From Sphingobium chungbukense (GTDB taxonomy: Bacteria > Pseudomonadota > Alphaproteobacteria > Sphingomonadales > Sphingomonadaceae): a stretch of 64,000 nucleotides of DNA. Positions 1 to 9,077 of the stretch are shown piece after piece. The stretch lies in NCBI RefSeq assembly GCF_001005725.1, contig NZ_LBIC01000001.1, positions 708,501 through 772,500 of the forward strand. Direction: 5' to 3'. Position 1 is the stretch's first letter; each line of letters begins with the position of its first letter. The notes beneath the pieces were generated by a model. That model was not told the DNA's origin, did no database searches, and saw nothing but the letters and a program-made list of their open reading frames with translations. The position numbers were made by a program, and so were the translations under genes.

Positions 1-210
1 GAAATGAGCGGGGGTGCCCCGGCGCAGGCGCCCAGGGGTGTGACCCTGCACCTTGCGGTCGACAACGCCGACGCGTGGTGGAAGCGCGCCACCGATGCGG
101 GCGCCAGCATCCGCGTCCCGATCGAGAACCAGTTCTGGGGCGAACGCTATGGCCAGCTCACCGATCCCTTCGGCCATATCTGGTCGATTGGCGGCCCGAT
201 CGAGGAATAG
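1..210 (+). CDS. VOC-family (glyoxalase-like) protein, C-terminal part
   Basis: The reading frame is open from the first base of the window, so the 5' end is missing. The visible 69 residues show the last half of a vicinal-oxygen-chelate fold: a 'LHLAVDNADAWWKRATDAGA' strand-helix and the terminal 'YGQLTDPFGHIWSI' strand typical of glyoxalase/bleomycin-resistance/PhnB-like proteins. The substrate cannot be told from sequence. It is followed 3 bases later by the macrodomain gene on the same strand, so the two are probably co-transcribed. Confidence 0.75.
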   Translation, partial: EMSGGAPAQAPRGVTLHLAVDNADAWWKRATDAGASIRVPIENQFWGERYGQLTDPFGHIWSIGGPIEE

Positions 211-213
211 CCG

Positions 214-744
214 ATGATCGCCGGTGCCACCCGATGGGACATATTGACCGGCGACATCACCCGCTGCGCCACCGACGCGATCGTCAACGCCGCGAATAGC
301 AGTCTGCTGGGCGGCGGTGGCGTGGACGGCGCCATCCATCGCGCCGCGGGTCCACAATTGCTGGCGGAATGCCGTACCCTGGGCGGGTGCCCGACGGGCG
401 AGGCGCGCATCACCGCCGGCTATCGCCTGCCGGCACGCCATGTGATCCACACGGTCGGCCCGGTCTGGCGGGGTGGCGACCATGGCGAACCTGAACTGCT
501 CGCCAGCTGCTACCGGATGTCGCTTGCGCTGGCGCGGGACCATCAGTTGCGCAGCATCGCCTTCCCGGCGATTTCGACCGGCGTCTACGCCTTCCCGAAA
601 GAACAGGCCGCTCGCATCGCCGCCGCCACGGTTCAGGCTGAATTGCAGGTGGGCCGGGACAGTTTCGACAGCATCCTCTTCGTCTGTTTCGACGAATCCA
701 CCGCCGCTCTTTACGAGGAGGCGGTCGGAAAGCTGCTCGACTGA
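214..744 (+). CDS. Macrodomain O-acetyl-ADP-ribose deacetylase (YmdB type)
   Basis: A 176-residue single-domain protein, the usual length of YmdB-like macrodomains. The ADP-ribose pocket is complete: '[19 protein letters not shown]' at residues 21-39, with Asn25 and Asp38 at the positions expected for the catalytic pair, and 'STGVYAFP' at 121-128, the phosphate-binding loop. Family members remove acetyl from O-acetyl-ADP-ribose or hydrolyse ADP-ribosyl esters in the cytoplasm. It starts 3 bases after the VOC gene, with no promoter space between them, and converges with hisN downstream. The physiological substrate here is inferred only. Confidence 0.88.
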   Translation: MIAGATRWDILTGDITRCATDAIVNAANSSLLGGGGVDGAIHRAAGPQLLAECRTLGGCPTGEARITAGYRLPARHVIHTVGPVWRGGDHGEPELLASCYRMSLALARDHQLRSIAFPAISTGVYAFPKEQAARIAAATVQAELQVGRDSFDSILFVCFDESTAALYEEAVGKLLD

Positions 745-756
745 ATAATAAGCGGC

Positions 757-1563
757 CTAATGATCATGGTCATGCGCCGCGTGCAGCGCTTCCAGCACAT
801 CCTCCAGCCGCGCCGGATCGCCCAATGCCAGCACATGGCCTTCACTCTGCGCCGTCAGCGGCTCGCCATTCCAGTCGCACATCACTCCGCCCGCGCCCTC
901 TACCACGGGTACCAGGGCGGCGAAGTCATAGCTTTTCAGCCCCGACTCGATCACGATGTCGAGAAAGCCCGAAGCCAGCAGCCCGTAATTATAACAGTCC
1001 CCACCATAGACCGGACCCTGTCGTGGCGCGCCGCCCGACACGGCCGCGACCAGCGCCATATAATGGGGCACATCGCCGTCCGCGAACAGATGCGGGCTGG
1101 TGGTGGCGATGCCGGCTCCTTCCAGTTCCCGGCAGAGCCGGGTGCGGACCGGCTGGCCGTTGAAGGTCGTTGGCTGCCCTGCCATGCCCGCCCAGCGCTC
1201 CTGCGCGATGGGCTGGTCGATGATGCCGATGGTCGGCCATCCGGCCTGCGTCAGCGCAATCAGCGTGCCGAAGATCGGACGTCCGGCGATGAAGCTGCGC
1301 GTGCCGTCGATCGGATCGAGGATCCATACCCGCTCCGCATCGGTGCGGACCGAGCCATATTCCTCTCCGATGATGCCGTCCTGCGGCCGTTCCTTTTCCA
1401 GAATGGCGCGGATCGCGGCCTCCGCGGCCCGATCGGCCTCGGTCACGGGCGATTTGTCGGATTTCAACTCCATGTCGTAACGGGCGCGGAAAAAGGGACG
1501 GATCGCCGCGCCTGCAGCATCGGCAAGGCGGTTGGCAAGGGCCAGGTCATCGCGGGTGGTCAT
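757..1563 (-). CDS. hisN: Histidinol-phosphatase, inositol-monophosphatase family
   Basis: 268 residues with the complete metal-binding signature of the IMPase superfamily: 'GEEYG' at 66-70, 'DPIDGTRSF' at 83-91 and 'YDFAALVPVVEGAGG' near the C-terminus. In Alphaproteobacteria this subgroup is the HisN histidinol-phosphatase, which dephosphorylates L-histidinol phosphate in histidine synthesis. hisG and hisD lie elsewhere in the window (44.4-46.3 kb), so the pathway is scattered. The ATG at 1563 is preceded by a strong GGAGGA ribosome site. A generic inositol-1-phosphatase is the alternative. Confidence 0.85.
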   Translation of the reverse strand: MTTRDDLALANRLADAAGAAIRPFFRARYDMELKSDKSPVTEADRAAEAAIRAILEKERPQDGIIGEEYGSVRTDAERVWILDPIDGTRSFIAGRPIFGTLIALTQAGWPTIGIIDQPIAQERWAGMAGQPTTFNGQPVRTRLCRELEGAGIATTSPHLFADGDVPHYMALVAAVSGGAPRQGPVYGGDCYNYGLLASGFLDIVIESGLKSYDFAALVPVVEGAGGVMCDWNGEPLTAQSEGHVLALGDPARLEDVLEALHAAHDHDH

Positions 1564-1640
1564 GGTCCTCCGCCTAGCGATAAAGCCTCCGTCGCGCTAG
1601 GCTCGCCGGCCCCACACCTTGAAAAATGAAGGAGCGAAAG

Positions 1641-2063
1641 ATGCCCGGTTCACCCGTCATCCCATGCCTGCGCTATGCCGACGCGCCCGCTGCGATCGCT
1701 TTCCTGCGTGATGCCTTCGGTTTCGATGTCCGTGCCTCGTACGAGGATGCGGACGATCCCCATATCGTCCACCATGCCGAACTGGCATTGGGGAACGGCA
1801 TGGTCATGCTGGGCAGCGTCCGCGACGGGGAGGGGGAATCACTCTATAGCTGGGGCACGCCCCGCGATCTGGGCGGGGTCACGGCCTGCATCTATGTCGT
1901 GGTGCCTGATGTCGATGCCCATTGCCTCCATGCCCGCAACGAAGGGGCGGTGGTGGTGGCCGAACCGCATGACAATATCGGCTATCCCGGCCGCGGCTAC
2001 GAAGCGCTCGACCCCGAAGGCAATGTCTGGAGCTTCGGCACCTACGATCCCTGGAAGGTTTAA
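1641..2063 (+). CDS. VOC-family (glyoxalase/PhnB-like) protein
   Basis: A 140-residue protein. The second ATG at 1641 was chosen because AAGGAG at 1629-1634 sits at ideal spacing; the ATG at 1626 overlaps that site. It begins 'MPGSPVIPCLRYADAPAAI', typical of PhnB-like VOC proteins, contains paired beta-alpha-beta modules, and ends 'GYEALDPEGNVWSFGTYDPW', the characteristic last strand. Unlike some members, its metal ligands are not obvious, so an enzymatic or binding role is open. It is divergent from hisN. Confidence 0.82.
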   Translation: MPGSPVIPCLRYADAPAAIAFLRDAFGFDVRASYEDADDPHIVHHAELALGNGMVMLGSVRDGEGESLYSWGTPRDLGGVTACIYVVVPDVDAHCLHARNEGAVVVAEPHDNIGYPGRGYEALDPEGNVWSFGTYDPWKV

Positions 2064-2114
2064 GGTCAGGCAACCCGTGCCGTTTATTCCCATCGAGAAA
2101 AGAGGGAGACGCGC

Positions 2115-2351
2115 GTGGCGCTGGTCGGCTGGATCGTGAGTTTCATTGCCCTGTTCGGCGCGCTGGCGCTGCGGCAGGACATGCCGATCGGCGGATCGGC
2201 GACATTGTCCAACATGCTGATCCTGCTCGCGCTGCTCGGTTGCCCGATGATCTGGCGGGAAAGGCCGCTCGGCATCTCGAGAGGCCAGCGAATGATCGTC
2301 GGCCTGATCCTGTTCCTGTGCGTGCCGATGGTCCTGTTGCCCACAGCCTGA
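2115..2351 (+). CDS. Small three-helix membrane protein, unknown function
   Basis: 78 residues starting at GTG 2115 behind AGAGGGAG at 2101-2108. Hydrophobic stretches occupy roughly residues 3-19, 29-46 and 58-77, separated by short charged turns, so it is an inner-membrane protein with little soluble material. No family was recognised. It lies 51 bases after the VOC gene and is followed directly by a perfect 9-bp hairpin, which supports it being the end of a real transcript. Confidence 0.6.
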   Translation: MALVGWIVSFIALFGALALRQDMPIGGSATLSNMLILLALLGCPMIWRERPLGISRGQRMIVGLILFLCVPMVLLPTA

Positions 2352-2352
2352 C

Positions 2353-2379
2353 AAAGTCGCGCCGCGCGACTTTAGTCTC
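2353..2379 (+). terminator. Hairpin terminator after the small membrane gene
   Basis: Perfect inverted repeat AAAGTCGCG / CGCGACTTT (2353-2361 and 2365-2373) with a 3-base loop, overlapping the end of the gene at 2351. The following bases are only weakly T-rich. Confidence 0.6.
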
Positions 2380-2386
2380 GTCATCT

Positions 2387-2417
2387 ATGGAAAACCGCCG
2401 ATGATCCCACCGGCGGT
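2387..2417 (-). terminator. Terminator of prs
   Basis: On the minus strand a 7-bp stem (ACCGCCG, 2411-2417 with 2394-2400) with a 10-base loop is followed by TTTTCC, 24 bases past the prs stop codon. This is a normal rho-independent terminator layout. Confidence 0.6.
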
Positions 2418-2441
2418 CCTTTGGTATGAAATCGAGCGGTC

Positions 2442-3377
2442 TCAGTCGAACAGGCTGGAAACCGAGCTTTCGTCGGCGATGCGCTTGATCGCCTCGCCCA
2501 GCAGCGGAGCGATCGGCAGATGGCGGATGCTCTTCGCGCCGTTCACCGCATCGGTGCCCTGGATCGAGTCGGTGATGACCAGTTCCTTGAGCTCCGAAGC
2601 CTCGACCCGCGCCACCGCGCCGCCCGACAGCACGCCATGGCTGACATAGGCGACCACATCCTCGGCGCCCTGCGCCTTCAGCGCGGCGGCGGCGTTGCAC
2701 AGCGTCCCCGCCGAATCGACGATATCGTCGATCAGCACGCAGAAACGGCCCTTCACGTCGCCGATGATGTTCATGACTTCCGACTCGCCCGCCCGTTCAC
2801 GCCGCTTGTCGACAATGGCAAGCGGTGCGTTGTCCAGCCGCTTGGCCAGCGCACGGGCGCGCACCACGCCGCCCACGTCGGGCGACACGACCATGATGTT
2901 CTTGTCGCCGAAGCGCGCCTGGATATCGGCCGACATCACCGGCGCACCGAACAGATTGTCGGTCGGAATATCGAAGAAGCCCTGGATCTGACCCGCATGC
3001 AGGTCCACCGACAGGACGCGGTTGGCGCCCGCCGTGGTGATCAGGTTCGCGACCAGCTTGGCCGAGATCGGCGTGCGCGGGCCGGGCTTCCGGTCCTGCC
3101 GGGCATAGCCGAAATAGGGCACGACCGCCGTGATTCGCTTGGCCGACGCGCGCTTCAGCGCATCGATCATGATCAGCAATTCCATCAGATTGTCGTTGGT
3201 GGGATAGCTGGTCGATTGCAGCACGAACACGTCTTCGCCGCGGACATTCTCATGAATTTCCACGAAAACCTCTTCGTCGGCGAAGCGGCGGACGCTCGCA
3301 TCGGTCAGGGGGATTTCGATATAGTCGGCGATGGCGGCCGCAAGCGGCTTATTGGAATTGCCGGTCATGAGCTTCAT
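2442..3377 (-). CDS. prs: Ribose-phosphate pyrophosphokinase
   Basis: Makes PRPP from ribose 5-phosphate and ATP for purine, pyrimidine, histidine and NAD synthesis in the cytosol. 311 residues from the ATG at 3377 ('[13 protein letters not shown]'), the normal bacterial length; the open frame extends upstream but that part is not conserved. Visible signatures are '[17 protein letters not shown]' (ATP flap), '[18 protein letters not shown]' (the metal/ribose region) and the PRPP loop '[12 protein letters not shown]'. It is divergent from nadE, and both feed PRPP/NAD metabolism. Confidence 0.96.
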   Translation of the reverse strand: MKLMTGNSNKPLAAAIADYIEIPLTDASVRRFADEEVFVEIHENVRGEDVFVLQSTSYPTNDNLMELLIMIDALKRASAKRITAVVPYFGYARQDRKPGPRTPISAKLVANLITTAGANRVLSVDLHAGQIQGFFDIPTDNLFGAPVMSADIQARFGDKNIMVVSPDVGGVVRARALAKRLDNAPLAIVDKRRERAGESEVMNIIGDVKGRFCVLIDDIVDSAGTLCNAAAALKAQGAEDVVAYVSHGVLSGGAVARVEASELKELVITDSIQGTDAVNGAKSIRHLPIAPLLGEAIKRIADESSVSSLFD

Positions 3378-3486
3378 GGCCAAACCCCCGTGACGAATTG
3401 ATGACGCTGGTCGGAACGCGGCCCCTTTAGCGGCCGATCCCGTTGCTGAAAAGGCGCTTTTGCGCCTTGGGGCAAAATGGACCCGA

Positions 3487-3531
3487 GCATTTTCAGAACG
3501 GCCGTGAAACGGGCGTTCGGTTCGAAAATGC
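3487..3531. repeat. Imperfect inverted repeat in the prs-nadE divergent region
   Basis: GCATTTTC at 3487-3494 pairs with GAAAATGC at 3524-3531; the intervening bases are partly self-complementary (GAACGGCCG / CGGGCGTTC). It shares the AGCATTTT core with the perfect hairpin next door. Confidence 0.5.
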
Positions 3532-3544
3532 GACAACAGACGAC

Positions 3545-3575
3545 AGAGCATTTTGGCTGACGGCCAAAATGCTCT
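3545..3575. repeat. Perfect 13-bp inverted repeat abutting the nadE ribosome site
   Basis: AGAGCATTTTGGC (3545-3557) and GCCAAAATGCTCT (3563-3575) are perfectly complementary around a 5-base loop. The AGGGG ribosome site of nadE begins at the next base (3576). No T-run follows, so it is not a simple terminator. Confidence 0.75.
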
Positions 3576-3588
3576 AGGGGCGCTGCTT

Positions 3589-5250
3589 ATGACCGACAAA
3601 CTCGTGATAGCCCTCGCCCAGATGACGCAGTCGGTGGGCGACCTCCAGGCCAATGCCGACGCCATGCTGGAATGGCGCGCGCGGGCGATGGACGCGGACC
3701 TCATCGTCTATCCCGAACTCCAGTTGATCGGCTATCCGCCCGAGGATCTGGTGCTCAAGCCCGCCCTGGTCGACCGCGCCAATCATGAACTCGACCGGTT
3801 GGCCCAGGCGACGGCGGACGGCGGTCCGGCGATGCTGGTCGGCACGGTCGTCGCCTCCCAGGGCGTGCTCTTCAACGTCGTCGCCCTGCTGGAAGACGGC
3901 GCCGTCACCGCGATCCGGCAGAAGCGCGAGCTGCCCAATTACGGCACGTTCGACGAAAAGCGCCTGTTCGCGCCCGGCCCGCTGCCTGCGCCGATCGACT
4001 TCAAGGGCGTGAAGATCGGCGTCCCCATTTGCGAGGATATCTGGTTCCCCTTCGTCACCGCGCATTTGCGGGCCGAGGGCGCCGAAATCCTGATCAGCCC
4101 CAACGGCTCCCCGTTCGAGGTCGACAAGGACGACCGCCGCATCAACGCGGTCGCTGGCACCCGCGTCCGCGAAACCGGCCTGCCGCTTATCTATCTGAAT
4201 CGCGTGGGCGGCCAGGACGAACTGGTGTTCGACGGCGCCTCCTTCGTCATGAACGGTGACTTGAGCCTCGCCCAGCAACTTCCCGACTGGGAGGAATCGC
4301 TGGTGCTCACGACGTGGGAGAAATGGGAGGGCCAGTGGGTCTGCCTGCCCGGTGAGCGCCACGCACTCGATCCCCGCCCGGCCGACATCTACAACGCCAT
4401 GGTCCTGGGCCTGCGCGACTATGTGAACAAGAACCGTTTCCCCGGCGTGGTCCTCGGCCTGTCGGGCGGCATCGATTCCGCTTTGTCCGCCGCTGTCGCC
4501 GTCGACGCGCTGGGCGCCGATCGCGTCTGGTGCGTGATGATGCCCTCGCGCTTCACCAGCCAGGAAAGCCTCGATGACGCGGTGGAGTGTGCTCGCCTGC
4601 TCGGTGTCCGCTACGACACCATCCCCATCGAGCCGGCGGTTGAAGCTTTCGATACCATGCTGGCCGGCGTCTTCTCTGGCCGTCAGCGCGATCTGACCGA
4701 AGAAAATATCCAGTCCCGCATCCGCGGCGTGACGCTGATGGCGCTGTCCAACAAATATGGCCACATGTTGCTCACCACCGGCAACAAGAGCGAGATGTCG
4801 GTCGGTTATGCGACCATCTATGGCGACATGGCGGGCGGCTATTCGGTGCTGAAGGACGCCTATAAGACCACGGTGTTCGACCTCTGTCGTTGGCGCAACG
4901 AGAATGTGCCCTCGCTGGGCTTGGGTTTAGGCCCCGAAGGCCCGGTCATGCCCGAACGCGTCATCACCAAGCCGCCGAGCGCCGAACTGCGCGACAATCA
5001 GAAGGATGAGGACAGCCTGCCCCCCTATGAGGTGCTGGACCCCATTCTCTACGGCCTGGTCGAGGAGGAGCTTTCCGTCGAGCAACTGGTCGCGCGCGGC
5101 TTCGACAAGGACATAGTCGCCCGCATCGAACGCCTGCTCTATGTCGCTGAATATAAGCGCCGCCAGTCGCCCCCCGGCGTGAAGCTTGGCATGCGCAATT
5201 TCGGCCGCGACCGCCGCTATCCGATCACCAACGCGTTCCGGACCCTATGA
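3589..5250 (+). CDS. nadE: Glutamine-dependent NAD+ synthetase
   Basis: Last step of NAD synthesis: amidates nicotinic acid adenine dinucleotide with ammonia from glutamine. 553 residues from the ATG at 3589, chosen over an upstream TTG because AGGGG lies 8 bases ahead. The N-terminal nitrilase-type glutaminase has its Glu43-Lys112-Cys148 triad ('YPE', 'QKRELPNYG', 'GVPICEDIW'). The C-terminal ATP-pyrophosphatase synthetase carries 'LSGGIDSAL' at about 291-299. The stop overlaps the gltX start by ATGA, so the two are translationally coupled. Confidence 0.96.
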   Translation: MTDKLVIALAQMTQSVGDLQANADAMLEWRARAMDADLIVYPELQLIGYPPEDLVLKPALVDRANHELDRLAQATADGGPAMLVGTVVASQGVLFNVVALLEDGAVTAIRQKRELPNYGTFDEKRLFAPGPLPAPIDFKGVKIGVPICEDIWFPFVTAHLRAEGAEILISPNGSPFEVDKDDRRINAVAGTRVRETGLPLIYLNRVGGQDELVFDGASFVMNGDLSLAQQLPDWEESLVLTTWEKWEGQWVCLPGERHALDPRPADIYNAMVLGLRDYVNKNRFPGVVLGLSGGIDSALSAAVAVDALGADRVWCVMMPSRFTSQESLDDAVECARLLGVRYDTIPIEPAVEAFDTMLAGVFSGRQRDLTEENIQSRIRGVTLMALSNKYGHMLLTTGNKSEMSVGYATIYGDMAGGYSVLKDAYKTTVFDLCRWRNENVPSLGLGLGPEGPVMPERVITKPPSAELRDNQKDEDSLPPYEVLDPILYGLVEEELSVEQLVARGFDKDIVARIERLLYVAEYKRRQSPPGVKLGMRNFGRDRRYPITNAFRTL

Positions 5251-6575
5251 CCGTCATCACCCGCTTCGCGCCGTCGCCGACCGGCAACCTGCACGTCGGC
5301 AACATCCGCGCCGCGCTCCACAACTGGCTGTGGGCAAGGAAGAGCGGCGGGCAATTCCTGCTGCGCCTCGACGACACCGACCTCGAACGCTCGCGGCCCG
5401 AATATGCCGAAGCGATCAAGGCCGATCTCCAATGGCTCGGCCTCCATTGGGACGGCGAGGAAAAACAGTCCGACCGCTTTGCCCTCTACGAGGAAAGATT
5501 CGAGGGGCTCAAGGCCTCGGGCCATGTCTATCCGGCCTATGAAACGGCGCAGGAACTGGACCTGCGCCGCAAGGTGCTGCTGGGCCGGGGCTTGCCCCCG
5601 GTCTATGACCGCGCCGCCCTGTCCCTGACCCCGGACCAGATCGCGTCCTACGAGGCGGAGGGCCGCCGGCCTCATTGGCGCTTCAGGCTGGAGCACGACC
5701 AGCCGATCGCCTGGACCGACCTCATCCGTGGCGAACAGCGCTTCGATCCGAAACTCCTGTCCGACCCGGTGATCCGCCGCGCCGATGGCAGCTGGCTCTA
5801 CATGCTCCCGTCTGTGATCGACGATATCGATATGGGTGTGACCCATGTCCTGCGCGGCGAGGATCATGTGTCCAACACCGCCACCCAGATCCAGATGTTC
5901 CTCGCGCTGGGTGCATCGCTCCCCCAATTCGCCCATGAAGCCCTGCTGACCGGCAGCGAAGGCAAGCTCTCCAAGCGTCTCGGCTCGCTCGGCGTCGCTG
6001 ATTTCCGCGAAATCGGTCTTGAACCCATGGCCATTGCCTCCCTGCTCGCCCGCCTTGGCAGTTCGCAACCCATCGAGCCTTTCGCGGACATGCAGCCGTT
6101 GATCGACAGCTTCGACTTTGCCCATTTCGGCCGCGCCCCCGCGCGTTTCGACGAGGCGGAACTGGCGACCCTCAACCAGAAGATCGTCCACCTGATGCCC
6201 TACGGCGCGGTGTCAGGCCGCCTGCCTCAGGGTATGGACGAAACCGCCTGGGAAGCCATCCGCCCCAATCTCGAGACTGTTTCGGGCGCTTCGGTATGGT
6301 GGGGGATCGTCACCGGCCCGATCGATGCCCCCGCCCCGGCGGAGGAAGACCGCGACTTTCTTGCCCTGGCGCACGCCATATTATCTGAGGCCCCTTTCGA
6401 TGCCGCCATCTGGCGCGCCCTCACCGAAGCACTGAAGGCGCAAACCGGTCGCAAGGGCAAGGCGCTGTTCCTGCCGCTGCGCCGCGCGCTGACGGGATTG
6501 GATCATGGTCCGGACATGGGGCAGATGCTGCCGCTGATCGGCAGGGATGAAGCGCTGGCCCGGTTGAAATATTGA
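5247..6575 (+). CDS. gltX: Glutamyl-tRNA synthetase, class Ic
   Basis: Charges tRNA with glutamate. 442 residues with the class I signatures 'FAPSPTGNLHVGNIRAAL' (HIGH motif as HVGN, residues 16-19) and 'GKLSKRLGSL' (KMSKS-like). The C-terminal anticodon-binding helical region is present, so this is a full GluRS and not the short glutamyl-Q synthetase. Many Alphaproteobacteria have two GluRS genes, one specialised for tRNA(Gln) ahead of GatCAB; which type this is cannot be told from one copy. Its ATG overlaps the nadE stop. Confidence 0.93.
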   Translation: MTVITRFAPSPTGNLHVGNIRAALHNWLWARKSGGQFLLRLDDTDLERSRPEYAEAIKADLQWLGLHWDGEEKQSDRFALYEERFEGLKASGHVYPAYETAQELDLRRKVLLGRGLPPVYDRAALSLTPDQIASYEAEGRRPHWRFRLEHDQPIAWTDLIRGEQRFDPKLLSDPVIRRADGSWLYMLPSVIDDIDMGVTHVLRGEDHVSNTATQIQMFLALGASLPQFAHEALLTGSEGKLSKRLGSLGVADFREIGLEPMAIASLLARLGSSQPIEPFADMQPLIDSFDFAHFGRAPARFDEAELATLNQKIVHLMPYGAVSGRLPQGMDETAWEAIRPNLETVSGASVWWGIVTGPIDAPAPAEEDRDFLALAHAILSEAPFDAAIWRALTEALKAQTGRKGKALFLPLRRALTGLDHGPDMGQMLPLIGRDEALARLKY

Positions 6576-6621
6576 GAGGAGCGTTTGGGGTCGGCCTTCC
6601 ACCCCCAACCGGCGCGTGGCC

Positions 6622-7383
6622 TCAACCCCGCACAGCCGCCAACGCCTTGCCCACCGCCAATATCCCTTCCGGCGATGCGGCAAAGCCCATATGCGTGCAG
6701 TCCACCTCGATCGCCCGGTCGCGCTCCCCGGCGCGGCCCTTGGCGCATTCGGGCAGGATCACCCCGTCCCGCCGCGACCAGAGCGCCACGGTCGGCACCG
6801 ACGGCTTTTCCTCGCGCCGGCAGGCGAAGGGCGGCCGGTCGACGGCAAAGCCCGATACGAGTTGGTACAGCCGCCAGGCATGGTTGGCGCGCGGATCGCC
6901 GGAAAAGGGCGTGCCCATCGTCACCACGCCGCCGACCTTATGCATCGCGAACTTGGCATATTCCCGCGCGAACAGCCCACCGAGGCTCCAGCCCACCAGC
7001 GTCACCTGTCCGCCCGTTCCACGCCGAATCTCGTCCACCCGCCGGTCGATCTGCTCCAACGTTTCCGGCCTCGGCCCGAAATTGCGCCCCATGCCCCAGC
7101 CATGCGCTTCATAGCCCGCTGCATTCAGCACATGCCGCAACGGCTCCATCCGCTGTTCGGACGCCAGCAATCCAGGAAGCAACAGGATCTTCCGCCCATC
7201 GACCCGGCCATGATCCCGGATCGCCTGCGCCAGCAAGGGCGCCTGCACCCGCGTCCGCGTCAGATCGAACGGCACCGACGCATTGCCGAGCAGGTGCTGG
7301 AGCGATGGCCGCTCGGCCGCCCGCGGACCGCTGGCGAAGCGGCCTTTCCAGAAGCTGGCAATGGCGTCGGCATAGGGCGGCAA
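6622..7383 (-). CDS. Alpha/beta hydrolase, lipase/esterase-like
   Basis: 253 residues with an oxyanion strand 'ILLLPGLLAS' (about 66-75), a nucleophile elbow 'GWSLGG' with Ser133, and a C-terminal 'CTHMGFAASPEGI' that supplies the His. Family members hydrolyse esters; the substrate is unknown. The apparent start is a TTG at 7383 and is uncertain, because no strong ribosome site is seen. There is no signal peptide. It converges with gltX. Confidence 0.8.
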   Translation of the reverse strand: MPPYADAIASFWKGRFASGPRAAERPSLQHLLGNASVPFDLTRTRVQAPLLAQAIRDHGRVDGRKILLLPGLLASEQRMEPLRHVLNAAGYEAHGWGMGRNFGPRPETLEQIDRRVDEIRRGTGGQVTLVGWSLGGLFAREYAKFAMHKVGGVVTMGTPFSGDPRANHAWRLYQLVSGFAVDRPPFACRREEKPSVPTVALWSRRDGVILPECAKGRAGERDRAIEVDCTHMGFAASPEGILAVGKALAAVRG

Positions 7384-7510
7384 GAGAATATGATCCTGTT
7401 CCCAAGGGGAAAGATGACATTCTCATGACAGGCAGGCCCGCGTCCACGCCTTTTGTCGATGCAATTCAACCGTTCGTCGTTTGTGACAGCCCTTCAGGGG
7501 CGTCGATGGA

Positions 7511-8380
7511 TCAGGGCGCCAGTGGTGACGTCTGCGCCACCGCACCGCCGTCCGCCGCGCGCAGTTGGCGCGGCTCCAGGATCGCCGCCGTCTCGATCAG
7601 GTCGAGCGCGCGCCGCGCCTCCAGATAGCGCCGCGCATATTGCATCCATCGATCCGCCGCCGCCCGCCCGGGCATCTGTTCCACTTCCGCCAGCGCCGCG
7701 CCGACGCGCGCGCCGTCCAGATAGCGGATCGCCCGGTCCAGAGCCGCCTGCGGCCGGGGGGAGGGGGTGGACGCCCTGTGGATGGTGATGATCTCCCGCG
7801 CCTCATGTTCCAGCGCTTGCCACCAGCTTGCGTCGGCGGGCGGCACCGTCACCTGATCGGCCACGGCGGTCAGCCCGGCGCGCAGGTCGGCCAGTGTCAC
7901 CGGCTCGCGCGCCGCATTGATGATGGTCGCGACGGCACGCGGCTGCGCCTGGCCGAAGCGCAGCCGCAACTGCCCCTCGATATAACCGAGCGGCGTCCCG
8001 CTATCGAGCGCGCGCCGCGCGGCGAAGGCGACCAGCAGGCCCTCCGCCCGCGCCGCGTTGCCCGACGCTGCCTGTGCCTCCACGGTAATGCGGTTCAGCC
8101 GTTCCTCCAGCTGCACGACCCGCATATCCAGCATCTGCGCGGCATCGGCGGACAACGGACGCATGGGCGTGCCCGGCGGCATGCCGTTCAGCATCGGATC
8201 GGCCAGCGCCGATTGCCGCTGTGGCGCATTCCATCGCTGGATTTTCGGCAGGGCCAGAACGGTCAGGACGACGCCCACGGCAAAAGCGAGCAAGACCAGC
8301 AGCACCAGCAGCCAGGGGCCACGCCGACGCACGGGGGGCGACGCTGTCACGCTGTCCTGTGCGCCGTCCGTCTCGCTCAT
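7511..8380 (-). CDS. Mic60/mitofilin-like single-pass membrane protein
   Basis: 289 residues from the ATG at 8380 (GAAAGG ribosome site; an in-frame ATG at 8398 lacks one). One transmembrane helix at about 22-45 follows a short Arg-rich cytoplasmic tail. The rest is a periplasmic, helix-rich domain with a coiled-coil-like segment ('AAQMLDMRVVQLEERLNRI') and a C-terminal helical bundle around 'AIRYLDGARVGAALAEVEQM'. It lies directly downstream of hemC-hemD, the place where alphaproteobacterial Mic60 homologues are known to be encoded. Function by analogy, membrane shaping, is inference. It has no enzymatic motif. Confidence 0.65.
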   Translation of the reverse strand: MSETDGAQDSVTASPPVRRRGPWLLVLLVLLAFAVGVVLTVLALPKIQRWNAPQRQSALADPMLNGMPPGTPMRPLSADAAQMLDMRVVQLEERLNRITVEAQAASGNAARAEGLLVAFAARRALDSGTPLGYIEGQLRLRFGQAQPRAVATIINAAREPVTLADLRAGLTAVADQVTVPPADASWWQALEHEAREIITIHRASTPSPRPQAALDRAIRYLDGARVGAALAEVEQMPGRAAADRWMQYARRYLEARRALDLIETAAILEPRQLRAADGGAVAQTSPLAP

Positions 8381-8408
8381 CAAGGGCCTTTCTTCCATAG
8401 GAGGCGAA

Positions 8409-9077
8409 TCATTCGCATAATCGGACGGCAAGGGCCAGCATCCTCTCATCATCGGGCTTGTCGGGCGCTTCGGCGCTGGCCCAGCCGGTGCCGCAGGCCG
8501 CCAGCGCGGCCGGGCTGATCGCGATGAGGTGCAGGGTGGCACGCTGCGCCGGTGCCACAAGCTGCGCCAGCACTTCCCCGGCGCGCGGCGAATGGACCAA
8601 TATCACGCTGCCCGCCTCCAGCCGATCCGCGAGTCCGTCATCGCCCGTCCGCCGCATGGCATATATGGCGATCCGCTCGATCCGCAGCCCGCCCGCGTCG
8701 ATCGTCGCGACCGTCTGCCCGGCAAGATGCAGCACCCGTTCATGCCCGTCGGCCGCTATCCGACGCGCAATGGCGCTTCCATCGCCATCCCCGGCGACGA
8801 CCCCGTCGAAGCCTGCTTCGGTCAGCGCCTTCGCCGTCGCCGGTCCCACCGCATAAGCGGGCAAGGCCCGATAGGCGGCCAGCCTCGCTCCCGCCAGCCG
8901 CGCTGCGTTGGCGCTGGTCAGCAGCAGCGCATCGAAGCGGTCCGGGGCAGGCCCCTCCCATTCCACCGCCTGCGGCACGAACAAGGGCATGATCCGCGCA
9001 TCCAGCCCCCATTCGGCCGCCCGCGCGGCCGTCTTCGCGGCGCCCGGCTCGGGTCGCAGGATGATGAGCGGCCTCAC
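8409..9077 (-). CDS. hemD: Uroporphyrinogen-III synthase
   Basis: Closes and rearranges hydroxymethylbilane to uroporphyrinogen III in tetrapyrrole synthesis. 222 residues; the sequence is characteristically divergent but keeps the N-terminal 'PLIILRPEPGAAKTA', the 'LLLTSANAARLAG' segment and 'YAVGPATAKALTEAGF'. It overlaps hemC by 4 bases (ATGA), giving tight coupling with the enzyme that makes its unstable substrate. The Mic60-like gene follows 28 bases downstream. Confidence 0.9.
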   Translation of the reverse strand: MRPLIILRPEPGAAKTAARAAEWGLDARIMPLFVPQAVEWEGPAPDRFDALLLTSANAARLAGARLAAYRALPAYAVGPATAKALTEAGFDGVVAGDGDGSAIARRIAADGHERVLHLAGQTVATIDAGGLRIERIAIYAMRRTGDDGLADRLEAGSVILVHSPRAGEVLAQLVAPAQRATLHLIAISPAALAACGTGWASAEAPDKPDDERMLALAVRLCE

